Origin: Fragilariopsis cylindrus CCMP1102
Taxonomy: Eukaryota > Bacillariophyta > Bacillariophyceae > Bacillariales > Bacillariaceae
Direction of reading: 5' to 3'
Length of the DNA: 64,000 nt
Assembly (NCBI GenBank): GCA_900095095.1
Contig: FMBT01000313.1
Span: 248,001 to 312,000 of the forward strand
Shown: piece by piece, positions 32,237 through 43,160 of the stretch
How positions within the stretch are numbered: position 1 is the stretch's first letter
Layout of the letters: the number at the start of each line of letters is the position of its first letter
The notes under the pieces: model-generated
The model's database searches: none
What the model was told of the DNA's origin: nothing
The model's input: the letters and a program-made list of their open reading frames with translations, nothing else
Translations under genes and position numbers: made by a program

Positions 32237-33733
32237 ATGTGCCAAAAAACCCAGATCAATAATAAGGATCAAGTTGTGTCGAAAAAAAAGCCGGAAGTTA
32301 TTAGGCATGATGACCAGCATGATGCTAGTCCATCAAATAATCAGAATGACGTTACCATCGTTCTCCGTCTCATGATGGCATTTGCATTCTTCTTTTCGAT
32401 CTTCCCCTCCGTTACTTCTGTTTTCCTAGTCGTTGAAAGAGGCTGGACGCCAGGGGCAGCAGGAACAGTTTGGTTTACAAGGGACGTGTCAGCAATTATT
32501 TGTAGTCCATTCATTGGTGCCTTCGTCGATAGATCCGAGCACAAACGTGCCTTGCTTTTGCTCTCATTGTTTGTTGGAACAATTTCCGCAGTCTGTGTCA
32601 TCTGGACTCAAAACTTTACCTTCCTTATTGTCAAATCTATCATTGAGGGAGCTGCAATGTCTTTCGTTCAGCCTATCAAAAACGCGATGATTCTCGGCCT
32701 AATAGGACAAGAGCGCTTCGATGGCACATCAAAGAAAGTGGAAATGGTCGAACATTTGGGTAGTTTCTCTATTATTTCAATTGCAGGCATCATCGGTATT
32801 CTGTATCCTAATATAGAAGGTGTATTCTATACTATTGGACTGAGTGGTCTGCTGGCTTGCTTTGCTCTCATCTTCATGCCGCTCTCAATTCACGAAGAAG
32901 AAAAAGAAGATGAAGAGGAGGTCAACTTCGAGGATGTGGAAGAGCTAAGTGAAATCGCAAACAGCTTTTGTCGGAAGAAGATTCTGGTCCGTCGGAAGAG
33001 TAGTCTCATCAACTACGAATCCTCCAGAAACTTAGACGTAGGGGGAACTCCTGCTACATACATCAGTATTCTGAAAAACAAGGATATGGTTTTGTTCGGT
33101 TGTAGTGTATTCTTTTTTCATCTAGGTAGCTCATCGGTCCTACCGTTACTCAGTAAACTCATGTCAATTGATAGTGGCAGCGGTGATCTATCAATCACCT
33201 GTGCGAACATTGGCATTGCTCAGTTTTCGTCCATATTTTCTGTTTGGGCGATGGGTTCTTATATTGAAAAAGGCAAGCAACACAAGGTTCCTATTCTCAT
33301 TGGGTATATAACTGCAGTTCCCTTGCGTTGCATTGCAATTATAATTCTGAATAAATACTGGCCGAATCAGTATGCGTTGATGGCAACTCAGCTACTTGAT
33401 GGTATCGGAGCTGGAACGTTTGGGCTATCATTACCATTGGTCCTCAAAGTATTGACAAAAGGTACCGGTCACTTTTCGTTTTCATTTGGTGCTGTATCAA
33501 CTCTTTATATGTGTGGCGCAGCATTATCGAATTTGATTTCGGGTTTTATCGTAACATTTATAGATTATTCAACCGGATTCGTTTCACTTGCTGTTATGGG
33601 ATCTATATCGGTAGTTCTAATGTCTTTTGTCAATGTTGACGTCGTTCAGATTGGCATTCCTACAGAGGATGAAAAAATCCATCATGCATTTGTAGCACGA
33701 CCGGAGGAGGAGAGTTACGTTGACGTTGAGTGA
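32237..33733 (+). CDS. Major facilitator superfamily transporter
   Basis: 498 aa from ATG 32237, single exon. A Lys/Asn/Asp-rich cytosolic N-terminus precedes about 12 membrane helices. Between helices 2 and 3 lies FVDRSEHKRALL, a version of the MFS G-x-x-x-D-R-x-x-x-R/K motif. The large acidic loop EEEKEDEEEVNFEDVEEL separates the two six-helix halves. Proline and glycine positions in TPGAAGTVWFTRDVSA and the second half (GIGAGTFGLSLPLVL) fit sugar/drug-type or proton-coupled MFS members, but the substrate cannot be read. Codon use is less repeat-ridden than the neighbours. An open stretch upstream in another frame is not used. Confidence 0.85.
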   Translation: MCQKTQINNKDQVVSKKKPEVIRHDDQHDASPSNNQNDVTIVLRLMMAFAFFFSIFPSVTSVFLVVERGWTPGAAGTVWFTRDVSAIICSPFIGAFVDRSEHKRALLLLSLFVGTISAVCVIWTQNFTFLIVKSIIEGAAMSFVQPIKNAMILGLIGQERFDGTSKKVEMVEHLGSFSIISIAGIIGILYPNIEGVFYTIGLSGLLACFALIFMPLSIHEEEKEDEEEVNFEDVEELSEIANSFCRKKILVRRKSSLINYESSRNLDVGGTPATYISILKNKDMVLFGCSVFFFHLGSSSVLPLLSKLMSIDSGSGDLSITCANIGIAQFSSIFSVWAMGSYIEKGKQHKVPILIGYITAVPLRCIAIIILNKYWPNQYALMATQLLDGIGAGTFGLSLPLVLKVLTKGTGHFSFSFGAVSTLYMCGAALSNLISGFIVTFIDYSTGFVSLAVMGSISVVLMSFVNVDVVQIGIPTEDEKIHHAFVARPEEESYVDVE

Positions 33734-33884
33734 CGAGCGACTACATAGCTTAATAATTAATCCATAACACGAAACAATAATGAGGCCTCAAATATACATA
33801 ACGAAACGTCGAATCTAATTTTAGCATATGAACTGGCATCATTGGGGAGAGTTTATAACTTATTATCATTATTATTATTATTGT

Positions 33885-36752
33885 TTAAACAACTGTTGCA
33901 ATATCAATTGGTCCATATATAACTAAATGTGGTTCGTATACTTCTGTTGAAAATATACCATTTAAATGATTTTTCCAATTATCATTACTCTTATCGGTAC
34001 CGTCATTCTTATCATTATTATCGTAAACAGGAACTTTATATTCATATGCAGTTTCATCACTAGTACTAGCCGCCGATGTCGATGTTACTTTTGGATTTTT
34101 CTTGTTTTCAATATCTGTAACACCAATTGTACTTGATAATAATTCATATTCAAACCGAACATCAGTTTTTGTTAATAATGAACGACGCCGGACACCAATT
34201 GTACCACCTTCATATTGCAATGCAGTTTGTATTGTTCCGCATGTATCCATTAATTCATTATCAATATATCTCCGTGATGTTTTATTGGATATACCATCTT
34301 GTACAAATAATATACCATTTTGACATAATGCTAATGAATCAGTATTTGGTGACATTCCTGCACTGGATACTAAACTAATTTGTGCTTGATATGTTGGTAT
34401 TGATACATATTCTAAACTATATTCGGATGAAGATGACGATGAAGAGGATGATGGTATTTTTGTTGTTCGACCTGTTATAATATCACCTAAATATGTATCT
34501 AATGCTGATCTCATTTGATGATCTAAACATACCTCTAAACTCATTGATATACCATCCATAATTAACCAATCATATTCTATCATAGTATATCCAGCCTTTT
34601 GATATAATTCATGCTTATACGATGTAAACCAATTATCATCATACAAACGTTTATGATTTGTTTTTGGATTACCAACAACTGTATCTGTATCTGTATCTGT
34701 ATCTGTATCCGTTTTGTCTACAGTTTTTGATGCTACACCATCACCAATATCAGCATCGTATCCATTTTCTGTTACCCAATTACCACCATCTATATCTAAG
34801 TCCAACCTTTTATCTTGTTGTGATTCTTCCGTATATAATTCTTCCCATTCTTTACCACGATTCATAAAATCAATATCACGTGATGGGGTTAAGAAATCAG
34901 ATGTAGAAATATAACGTTTTGGTAAAAGAAAACGTTTCCCCAATGCATAATGATGATGTTTCTTCTTCTTCTTGTTGTTGTTGGACTTATTTTTACTGGA
35001 TGTTTTCCTTTCATCTTTTGGATCAAATCCTTTATAGATTGGTGCAAAATTATAGTAAAGATATTCATAGCTAGGATCAGCAGTAGTAGTAGCCGCAGAA
35101 GTAGTAGAGGTGATATTAGAAATAATTGGTAATTTTTGAGATGCAATAACGGTACCAAATAGAAAAAACCAATCTTGAAATCGTTCATCTTCCACTAAAT
35201 TTTGTAATCCTTGTAGTATTGCACATACAGGACCTTCGGCACATACTTCATTTTCATTTTCATTATTTTTAGTTTTAGTTGTATGATTATAACCAAATAT
35301 TTTATCTAAACGACTTGGATCATCTTCGAAATCATATGCACCATTTAAACCACGAAAATAAAATTCGGGTGCCACAAATATTTTTAGTATGTCTTTATCT
35401 AAAATTGATTCGGTATATGCTTTTTCTAAACTATCTTTCATTATTTGTAACCGATATTCAACATCTACCATACAGTATAATATAAATAGTACAGTAGTAG
35501 GTAGGGGGGAGGGGGCAAACATGTACAAAGCGGGGTGATTGATAGATAAAAAAAACAATAACGGGAGATTGATGACAAGATGCAGCGAGTTGTAAGAAAC
35601 AAAACAAAACATAGTATTATATAAAACAAAACAAAACAAAAACTTACCCTTTATTGGATCTTGATGACCAATATAACATTGTATATTCATACCATCATCT
35701 AATGGTACTTCCCCGTATGTATGTTTCGAACATTCTGGATTTTTTTTAATTGCGGTGATTGATGTTGTATTTGTATTATTATTATTATTATTGTTTATGT
35801 CTTCTTCTTCTTGAGAAGAAGAATCATTTGAATATAAAAATGCTGGTGCACCACCAGTATAAATTTGAAATCCAAAATATTGAACTTTTTTATATTTTGA
35901 ATTTGTACTTTTTGCACTTTTTGGATTTGGTAATTTTGAATAACCTTCTTTCTCTAATATTAAAAACTTGTCACCAAAATCATCATCGTCGTCATCATCG
36001 TCGTCATCGTCATCATCCTGTTCGGTATATCGAAGGATACTCTTCGTAAAATGATCATCGTCATCATCAAAATCATCATCATCATTTGAGAGTATTGTGG
36101 ATGTTGTTACACCAGCAAATCCACCAAGAGCCAGTAAAGCTAAAACGGCGGATACAATCACTAATACTTGTAAATTGTTATTCATTTTACGCAGTCGTCT
36201 TGCAACAAATAATGTACCCTCGTCATCATTATCAGTATCATTGTAGCTATTGTAGTTGTAGTAGTTATTTTTATTGTAGTGTGGACTACTAATGTTATAG
36301 CTAAGATTCGGAGAAGGCGACGACTGGGACTGGGACAAAGTCTGTAATAGTGCACTACTTCTATTCATTTGTTGTAATGCTAGCAAACTTGTTTTCTCAT
36401 TAGAGTAGGTTCTATCCACAACACCGCTAGTATTACTCCTAGTATTACTCATTTTTGCGTCGTCGTCGTCGTCGGCGTCGGCGTCATCTTTTCTGCTACT
36501 ACCAGTGCTAGTGCTAGTGCTAGTACCGGCGTTATTATTATTGTCATTGTCATTATTAGCTCCTTGTTCGTCGTTGTTATCTTCGACGTTACTACGGATA
36601 GTATTACTAATAATGATGTTATTGTTACTAGTATTACTCGTCGTGTTATAACTACTCGCTATTTCACTAGTAGTACTACTACTACTATCATTATCGTTAT
36701 CAAAATTTATGAGTACACCTGATGTTGTTAATGGACGTTGTCTTGGATCCAT
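33885..36752 (-). CDS. Membrane-anchored carbon-nitrogen hydrolase-like protein, two exons
   Basis: Exon 1 36752-35648, exon 2 35464-33885; the 183-bp intron (GTAAGT...GGTAG) could also be read through, but splicing gives DPIKDVEYRLQIMKD without a hydrophobic insert. Total 894 aa. A 190-residue Ser/Asn/Asp-rich cytosolic N-terminus leads into one membrane helix (VLVIVSAVLALLALGGFAG), making a type II protein with a luminal or extracellular enzyme domain. Nitrilase-type catalytic residues appear in order: Glu in FVAPEFYFRG, Lys in YNFAPIYKG, Cys in SLEVCLDHQ. These enzymes hydrolyse amides or nitriles. Long Asp, Asn and Ser inserts sit in loops. Assignment rests on the E-K-C order and local motifs. 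Confidence 0.65.
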   Translation of the reverse strand: MDPRQRPLTTSGVLINFDNDNDSSSSTTSEIASSYNTTSNTSNNNIIISNTIRSNVEDNNDEQGANNDNDNNNNAGTSTSTSTGSSRKDDADADDDDDAKMSNTRSNTSGVVDRTYSNEKTSLLALQQMNRSSALLQTLSQSQSSPSPNLSYNISSPHYNKNNYYNYNSYNDTDNDDEGTLFVARRLRKMNNNLQVLVIVSAVLALLALGGFAGVTTSTILSNDDDDFDDDDDHFTKSILRYTEQDDDDDDDDDDDDDFGDKFLILEKEGYSKLPNPKSAKSTNSKYKKVQYFGFQIYTGGAPAFLYSNDSSSQEEEDINNNNNNNTNTTSITAIKKNPECSKHTYGEVPLDDGMNIQCYIGHQDPIKGKFLFCFVLYNTMFCFVSYNSLHLVINLPLLFFLSINHPALYMFAPSPLPTTVLFILYCMVDVEYRLQIMKDSLEKAYTESILDKDILKIFVAPEFYFRGLNGAYDFEDDPSRLDKIFGYNHTTKTKNNENENEVCAEGPVCAILQGLQNLVEDERFQDWFFLFGTVIASQKLPIISNITSTTSAATTTADPSYEYLYYNFAPIYKGFDPKDERKTSSKNKSNNNKKKKKHHHYALGKRFLLPKRYISTSDFLTPSRDIDFMNRGKEWEELYTEESQQDKRLDLDIDGGNWVTENGYDADIGDGVASKTVDKTDTDTDTDTDTVVGNPKTNHKRLYDDNWFTSYKHELYQKAGYTMIEYDWLIMDGISMSLEVCLDHQMRSALDTYLGDIITGRTTKIPSSSSSSSSSEYSLEYVSIPTYQAQISLVSSAGMSPNTDSLALCQNGILFVQDGISNKTSRRYIDNELMDTCGTIQTALQYEGGTIGVRRRSLLTKTDVRFEYELLSSTIGVTDIENKKNPKVTSTSAASTSDETAYEYKVPVYDNNDKNDGTDKSNDNWKNHLNGIFSTEVYEPHLVIYGPIDIATVV

Positions 36753-37146
36753 ATTTATTTATTTGTCTTTTGTCTTAATTTATTTTTTGTCTGTCTTGTC
36801 TTTTTTGTCTGTCTTTTTTGAATATGATGTGATACAGTATGATATAATGTGATAGTATATGGATGGATTGATTGATTTGACTGAGGATGATGTCTTAGGT
36901 ATTGGTCGAAATCGAATCGAATCTTATGTTGTTAGGCGCAAAAAAAAAAGGAATCTCAAAGTTAGTATTTTACAATCATCATGGGACACTTTTAAAATAA
37001 AATGATGATGTCGTCGTCGTCGTCGTCGTCGATTTTTTGTTTGTTTGAAAAATAATTATTGCATTTGCAGTTGTATTTTTTTAGTGGAACCGTTAAAGTC
37101 AACGTTAACATAACGTTAGTACTCGAAGTACTATTAGTACTCCCCT
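36753..37146. other. Intergenic, GTC/TCG runs
   Basis: Simple repeats only, including GTC runs near 37010-37032; no gene seen. Confidence 0.5.
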
Positions 37147-37176
37147 ATGCTCACGTTTTTTTCGCGCGCGATGACA

Positions 37177-37395
37177 CGAGTCGTTAGACGAGTGGCGCGT
37201 GCCGAAAATACGACAACGAGTATACCGAAATGGAAAGACGAGTGGAAATACTGGACTTTGAGGAGGCCGAGTGAAGGCATTTCTTGGCCAAACGAGTCCA
37301 AGTCAAAGCCAGTATGGACACAAGTCTTTCCATTGCGGTATCGAGTTGGAGTTAGGGAGTATGGGGGGTACTTGTGTTAGTTTTGGTGGTCGAGT
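37177..37395 (+). repeat. Cluster of eight CGAGT motifs
   Basis: CGAGT starts at 37177, 37189, 37217, 37239, 37268, 37293, 37342 and 37391, all on the plus strand; the last is inside the 22-bp inverted repeat. By chance one would expect about 0.2 in this length. Could be binding sites of the recombinase or of the small basic protein. Confidence 0.7.
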
Positions 37396-37485
37396 AGAAG
37401 TTACAAGTCGTAAGCGCAAATCGGCATCTCAGTTGACTAGTAGATTTTTGCGTGATCTTGTGAAGAAAAAAGTATTTTTCTGATC

Positions 37486-37789
37486 ATGTGCAAGTATTTC
37501 TTAAAAAATTGATTGAGGGCGACTAAAAATAAGCTTTTAACTAGTAAATGCGTGTGTATTTCCAAAAAAGTATTTTATTATGAACACGTGCAAGTATTTC
37601 TTAAAAATTGAGCTATCAGGACTAAAAATAACCATTTAACTAGTATTAACACGTGTATTTCACAAAAAGTACGACATTTTGATGCACGTGCAAGTATTTC
37701 TTAAAAAATTGATTGAGGGCGACTAAAAATAACCATTTAACTAGTATTAACACGTGTATTTCACAAAAAGTACGACATTTTGATGCACG
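37486..37789 (+). repeat. Three ~100-bp direct repeats with CACGTG boxes
   Basis: Units start near 37488, 37588 and 37688 with GTGCAAGTATTTCTTAAAAA and share GACTAAAAATAA, TTAACTAGTA and CGTGTATTTC. Units two and three are nearly identical, the first more diverged. CACGTG or CACGTGT boxes recur at the joints. A likely subterminal or promoter array. Confidence 0.85.
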
Positions 37790-38180
37790 TGTCAGTATTC
37801 GTGTCTTAGTTCAGTACGACACGTTTGTTTAAAAGATTGAATGTCGTATGTCTTGGTACTTAGAGGATGGCGTTGATTCTCCAATTCTTCATGAAAATTT
37901 GAATCGTGATTTCAAATCGTGAACAGTGCGTAATACTTAAGCAAATTTTCATTTGGCGCGTCAATCCCGGAACTGTTTGCGTATACTCTGTGGCGTGCTT
38001 GCTCTTCCATCTAGTAATAACGCGTCTTATTTTCAAAATATATTATTTGTACGACGTTTCTTGCAGTGAATTTGTTTTACTAACAAATGCTAGTTGTAGA
38101 CCTCATAAAATATATTTTCCACACTCCAAAAGCAAATAACTGGTACGTTACAATATTACACTTTATTAGTAAATTGAACC

Positions 38181-38664
38181 ATGGTACTCGATGACGACGA
38201 TGACGACGATGACTGCTCTGTATGCATTAGCTGTTGTACTTGCAGTAGTGCTAGCACCACCGATGTTAGTTGGGTTGGTTCCATTCTCCATGATTTCGCT
38301 ATTGTTATTACTGACAAAAAAACAAAACAAGTTAGAAAAAATAGTGGTTGTTCCTTCCACAATGGGAAACCTATTCATTGCGATCTCACCACTGATTCTC
38401 CTCCTCCATCTCCATCATCCTCAGTTGAATTCGTCCGAGTTACTCCACCATCTGCCCAATCTATCGTGTACGAGTAAGTTATTATCCATTTGATATCGAT
38501 TCCGTATTGTCGTTGTGATTCGATACTATTCGATACTATTATCCGCATCATAACACCCACTCACCTCTTCATTCATTCATTCAATCTTTATTGACAGCGA
38601 TTGTACTGGAACTGATACCAATCAAGATCTAGATTCTTGTCGTTTCATTCAATTCAATTCGTAA
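38181..38664 (+). CDS. Small acidic Cys-rich protein, two exons
   Basis: ATG at 38181 in a good context (ACCATGG). Exon 1 38181-38473 (donor GTAAGT), exon 2 38598-38664 (acceptor TTGACAG); sum 360 nt, 119 aa, in frame. It begins with a poly-Asp run, then CSVCISCCTC, a cluster of four to five cysteines, followed by a Ser/Pro-rich region and a short acidic end (CTGTDTNQDLDSC). Nothing like a known domain. It lies in the candidate recombinase element, same strand as the recombinase, so may be an accessory gene. The coding call is moderate. Confidence 0.45.
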
Positions 38665-38809
38665 CAGAAAAAGGTAATTATTTGTTGTCTTCTTTGTCGT
38701 CGTCGTCGTCGATGTTGTCATTCTTTCATTCCTTGGTTCTGTAATATCTAATCAATTACACTCTTTCCTGCTTTATTCTATTTATTTTAATAAAAGAAAT
38801 ACGTCAACC

Positions 38810-39274
38810 ATGGCGCGATCCAAAAAGATTGATTCTGCTATCGATTCTGATACTGAATTTGATATCTATGATATCGATTCTGATGATTGTCAAGATGACG
38901 ACAAGTCTCCACCTCCAACCAACGAAGATACGTTCAACAATATCTTCCGTGGTGCAATTACACTGCCTCCTCGCATTCGGAATAAGCCTCAACGCCATTG
39001 TGCTTCTCCTACTCCACCTCTTACGTCGAAGAAGAAGAATACGAAGAAGAAGAAGCCTGCACCGTTGGTCAATTCCTCTCGCACCAATCAGAGTAATAAT
39101 AATAATAATACAAGCAAAATGAAGAAAAGAACACGCAAATCATCGAATGCTTCTATTGCACCGGCACCACTATCTTCAGTTGCGCCTCTCTCAAGTCTTG
39201 CGACAAACGTCCTGCCCGTCCAACTGCCAGGCCAACTATCTACATCTGTCCCAAATGGTGCGTTACTGTCTTAA
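38810..39274 (+). CDS. Basic, Lys/Ser/Pro-rich protein of the recombinase element
   Basis: 154 aa from ATG 38810 in a strong context (ACCATGG). N-terminus MARSKK then an acidic stretch (DSDTEFDIYDIDSDD), FNNIFRGAITLPPRIRNKP, a very basic KKKNTKKKKP run, and a Ser/Ala/Pro-rich end. The basic run is a likely nuclear signal or DNA-contact region. A GTGCGT at 39262 could be a splice donor leading to the recombinase exon, but no AG acceptor precedes the frame that starts at 39432, so I keep it as its own gene. The transposase of the other transposon in this window also starts MARSKK. Confidence 0.55.
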   Translation: MARSKKIDSAIDSDTEFDIYDIDSDDCQDDDKSPPPTNEDTFNNIFRGAITLPPRIRNKPQRHCASPTPPLTSKKKNTKKKKPAPLVNSSRTNQSNNNNNTSKMKKRTRKSSNASIAPAPLSSVAPLSSLATNVLPVQLPGQLSTSVPNGALLS

Positions 39275-39431
39275 TTATCATGTGTCGAGTAAACCGACCA
39301 TCCTTTTTTTTCATTTGGTTATTTCTATTGCTCACATTTTGCTTCCATCCTTCACTTATTTTCAATCTATTATTTCAATTTTCCTTTATCAATCTTTGGA
39401 TATTACTTCGGATTCATGATCTGCTACCGGT

Positions 39432-42400
39432 ATGGAAACTGCATCATCCATCTCGAATTCATCCACTGCCTACATTCCTTTAATCGCCATTCCAATCACA
39501 ACCTCCACATCTGTTGCCGTTACATCAGATGCTTCTACTGCCACCACATCCGTTCACGATCCAACAACAGGCTCCTTTCCAGCTGCTACCACAACCGGCG
39601 CATCTATGTCAACTGTCGGTCCATCCGGTACAACGACAGCCGGTACAACAACAGTCGTCGCACCTACTACTACTACTGCGTCCGTTTCGACTACAGCCGG
39701 TACAACAACAGTCGTCGCACCTACTACTACTACTACTGCGTCCGTTTCGACTACTACTACTACTACATCAGCCGTCGCTGTTGTTACACCATCCAAAGAT
39801 CCTTCACAGTTTGTTCTAGATCCTGTAGAAGCACAAGAATTTCATGGAGCTACAGACGATAGAAGTATTCCAATCGGTGATTTTCTTCGCAAGATGCAAA
39901 AGACTGTTAACATCTATGGAGATGATACCGACATGATCAAGGGTCTTACTTCCAATACAAACAAGCATGAAACAGCAAAGCTTCAGGTAATATATATATA
40001 TCATGTTTTAATGCTTTGTTCGTTATCTATTTATTAATTTATATCATTTGTCTCACAAAATTTCGTCTTCCTCCACTTTATTACGATTCGATTTACAGAT
40101 TGAAGCTCGATTCTTTGCTTCTCTTCAGACTAATGAGACCCTCAAGCATCTCTCCAAGTATGTCAAGGATCCACTCTCTCACATTGACACTATGATACGT
40201 CAGTTATATATCTTCTGCAGAGGGGTCATTACTCGCGACAACTATGAGATCTTGAATACTTGTTTGGTATGGTTCTCCAAATCATTTGTCAAGCTAGCAT
40301 TCGTCGGTGTTGATCTTACTGATGAGTGTACCTTGGTTAGAGCTCAATATCAACCCAACACTGTCGCCAAGTCATTCAGATGCTTATTCGCTGTCTTCAA
40401 ATCGAATCAAGTTATGTTTAGTCTTGCAAAAGACTTTCTTGGAAAGGGTATGTGCTATATATTGTCGTCTTTGTGGTTGTTGTGGTCTTGTCGTATAGTA
40501 TGTGTGTATGACGTTGCTACAACAACTTGTTTCTATTTCACCTGTGCCCCCCTAAGCAACATGCTATTAAGGGTCAGCTAACAAGCTGAATAAGTGGCTG
40601 GTAGTTAGAAACAAGCCATCCGACCATCCCGCCTGTCAATGGAATGGGGTTTGTTTTCAGCAGCCTGCCGGTTCCATTATTTTATATATACGGATTCATC
40701 TCACTTTTTGTTTGTGTTGCTTCTTCATTTTGCAAATCTATTTTCATATCTATCAAGGCGGATTCTGTTCATGGTGGAAGCGCAACTTCGGTGTATGTGA
40801 AGAAATCGATACAACGTATGGTCACAAGCCCAACGAGGCTACTTGGGATGTGAACTTTCGATTGAAGCGTCTCGCTTGTCATGAAGACCCACTCCATCCG
40901 TTTCAAGTCTTTGATGCGTTGATGAATGTCATCAACTACCCAAACTATATCAGAGTTCTTATTGAAGAAATCAAAGTCTGTTGTTGCTTACGGGCTGCTA
41001 AGGAACCAGCCTACATTGTACGCGACAACTGGGAGTTCTTCACTATCACTGAAGGTCATTTCAAAGGCACTCCTGCCTGTCGTCTCAAATCTGATCACTC
41101 TGGACAGAAGAATAAAGCACTCACTATCTCTAATCATACTGCAATTGATAATCTCAAGAATGTGCAACACCTTCCTATCCTCAAGACCAACAAGAAGTTT
41201 GATACGTATACTATGATCAAAAGGCAACTGTATGAGTTCCTTCCTCCGGATGAGCATATTCATGGTCCAGCTCGTATCTTTCGGAAAGAGGCATCCGCGA
41301 AACAGATCAAAGTAAGTATATTTTTGTTTATGTTGTCGTCGTTGTTCTTGTTGGGTATCTTGGTTGGTCTTGTTGATGCTGTTGTTATTATCGAATGTTA
41401 TAATTTTTAATTCAATTATCTCACTTCCAATTTTTTGTTTTGATATTTTATTTTTTCTTTATTTAGGATTGGAAAGCATTGATAGGGAACGACTGTACTT
41501 GGAGAGCGAATCCAAATGCATCCATGGTCATTGGTGAAAATCAGTACAGTCCTATTTGTGTTAGTCTTGCTACCGACCTTGGCTACACCAATCCTAAAAC
41601 CAATACTGGTCAAGGGAATCGTAAGGCTGGTATTAGTTTGATTGGCAACTCCGGATGTGGTCCTACTACCATGTTGGGTGCTACTCGTCATTCAACACTT
41701 GAAACTGCTGCTGGTACCTACCACGAAACCAACATGGAAGATCAACTTCGTGCAGGGTTGGCTGTACAAGGAACTACTGCCTCGCAAATCACCGGGGATA
41801 AACCACGATGTTCGTCTGTTCCTATTCCGCTGCAACAACCATGTCCGTTTGACACCAACACCATCCATTCTCCTGCATCTTTCGATGGAACCATTGATTC
41901 TACTACACGACCTACAAGCTTTGCTCGGGTTGACTCTCTTAATGGTCCTATTATCAACCGAGGTACGTCTCCTTATGTAACATTGCATACCCCCCTATGT
42001 ATCCTATACTGTATTCCGAAGTGCCATCTCTTGAGGCACGAGGTCCGTATCTATTTATAACTCTTCCATATCATATTTTTAACTCACTTTTTCTATCTAT
42101 CCTCTCTTCATTTGCAATCAATCCTCTAGGTCGGAGCAAGTCAGTTGGGGATCCACCTCCTAAACTTGATTATGATATGACTGATGAGGAACTTAATCTA
42201 TTTATTGAGGAAAGAAAACAGCTTCAACGACCTGCTCCTATCAAGCCTGTTCTACAACAAGATCATCAGCAACCAATCCGTCGTGCAACTGATGCTGATA
42301 GGTCTATTGATGACCAAATTCGTCTACTACAGCAACAAAAACAGGTGAATCGTCCGGTCGAGTCTCCTCTACAACATCAACAGGTAGTACATCGGCAACC

Positions 42401-43160
42401 ATATCAGCCTCCTCTACAACTTCAACAGGAAGCACATAGGCAACCATATCAGCGTGCTGCACCTGTTCAACGCTCGTATCCGTCTCCTGAACAGCAACAG
42501 TATCATCGTCGTCAGTCCTATCAACGTCGTCCTGATGCCGAATATCATTCACGTGATGCCTATCATGCCAGTGATGCGTATCATGCACCTTCTCCACCTC
42601 ATCATCGTGCAGGAAGATCTCATGATGCTATTGAAGACCAAATTCAATCTCTGAGACGACGACAGCGTGAAGAACAGTCGTATCCTCCACAACTGTCTCC
42701 TCCACCACAACAGTATTATCATGCACCTGCACGAGCTCATGATGCTATTGAAGACCAAATTCAATCTCTACGACGACAGCAACAGAGTGAAGATCAGTCG
42801 TATCATCCTATCCGTGTCAAGTCTCCTCCGCGTCGACAACAGCACCATCATTTCGATCCATATGATCCTTATGATGCTGCTCCTCAACAAGCTCGTCGAT
42901 CGTATCGTCCTCCACAACAGGAACCAATCTATCAGCAGAGTACTAGTCACAGTACTAGTCACGTTGCCCGTATGTCTTATTCTCCTGATCAAGGTAAACA
43001 AATGGAATATACTGTATCTCATCAGGTTACTCAACGACCTCCTCAACAGTTTGCTCGTCTACCACCACCATCTGGTTCTGAATCGTACCATCAACAACGA
43101 CTACAGTATGAAGAGAATCCCCCTCAACCACGTTCTACTACACACTATCGTCGTCGTTAG
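39432..43160 (+). CDS. Tyrosine recombinase (Crypton-like), five exons
   Basis: Exons 39432-39986, 40099-40447, 40758-41311, 41467-41962, 42130-43160, all GT-AG, sum 2,985 nt, 994 aa. After a Thr/Ser/Val-rich N-terminus comes a helical core-binding-like region (residues about 186-330). The catalytic set is R380 (CLRAAKE), K412 as candidate (CRLKSDHSG), Q535-x-x-R538 (GQGNRKAGISLIG), H561 (ATRHSTLETA) and Y571 (GTYHET). Spacings R-to-H of 23 and H-to-Y of 10 match phage-integrase-type recombinases; the usual first His is Gln. The last exon is Gln/Pro/His-rich with repeats of DAIEDQIQSLRR. Such enzymes cut and join DNA through the tyrosine. The start ATG is the first after an in-frame stop. Confidence 0.75.

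Noticed and set aside
37147-37380. 77-codon open frame at the left edge of the recombinase element
   Set aside because: It overlaps the CGAGT motif cluster; the repeated ACGAGT gives recurring residues, and no other support exists.
38181-38560. CRISPR-like or phage-type features around the repeat arrays in the recombinase element
   Set aside because: The three ~100-bp repeats are contiguous with no unique spacers, and the setting is eukaryotic.
39432-43160. DIRS/Ngaro retroelement as source of the recombinase
   Set aside because: No reverse transcriptase or RNase H motif in any frame nearby and no split direct repeats, so a Crypton-like element fits better.
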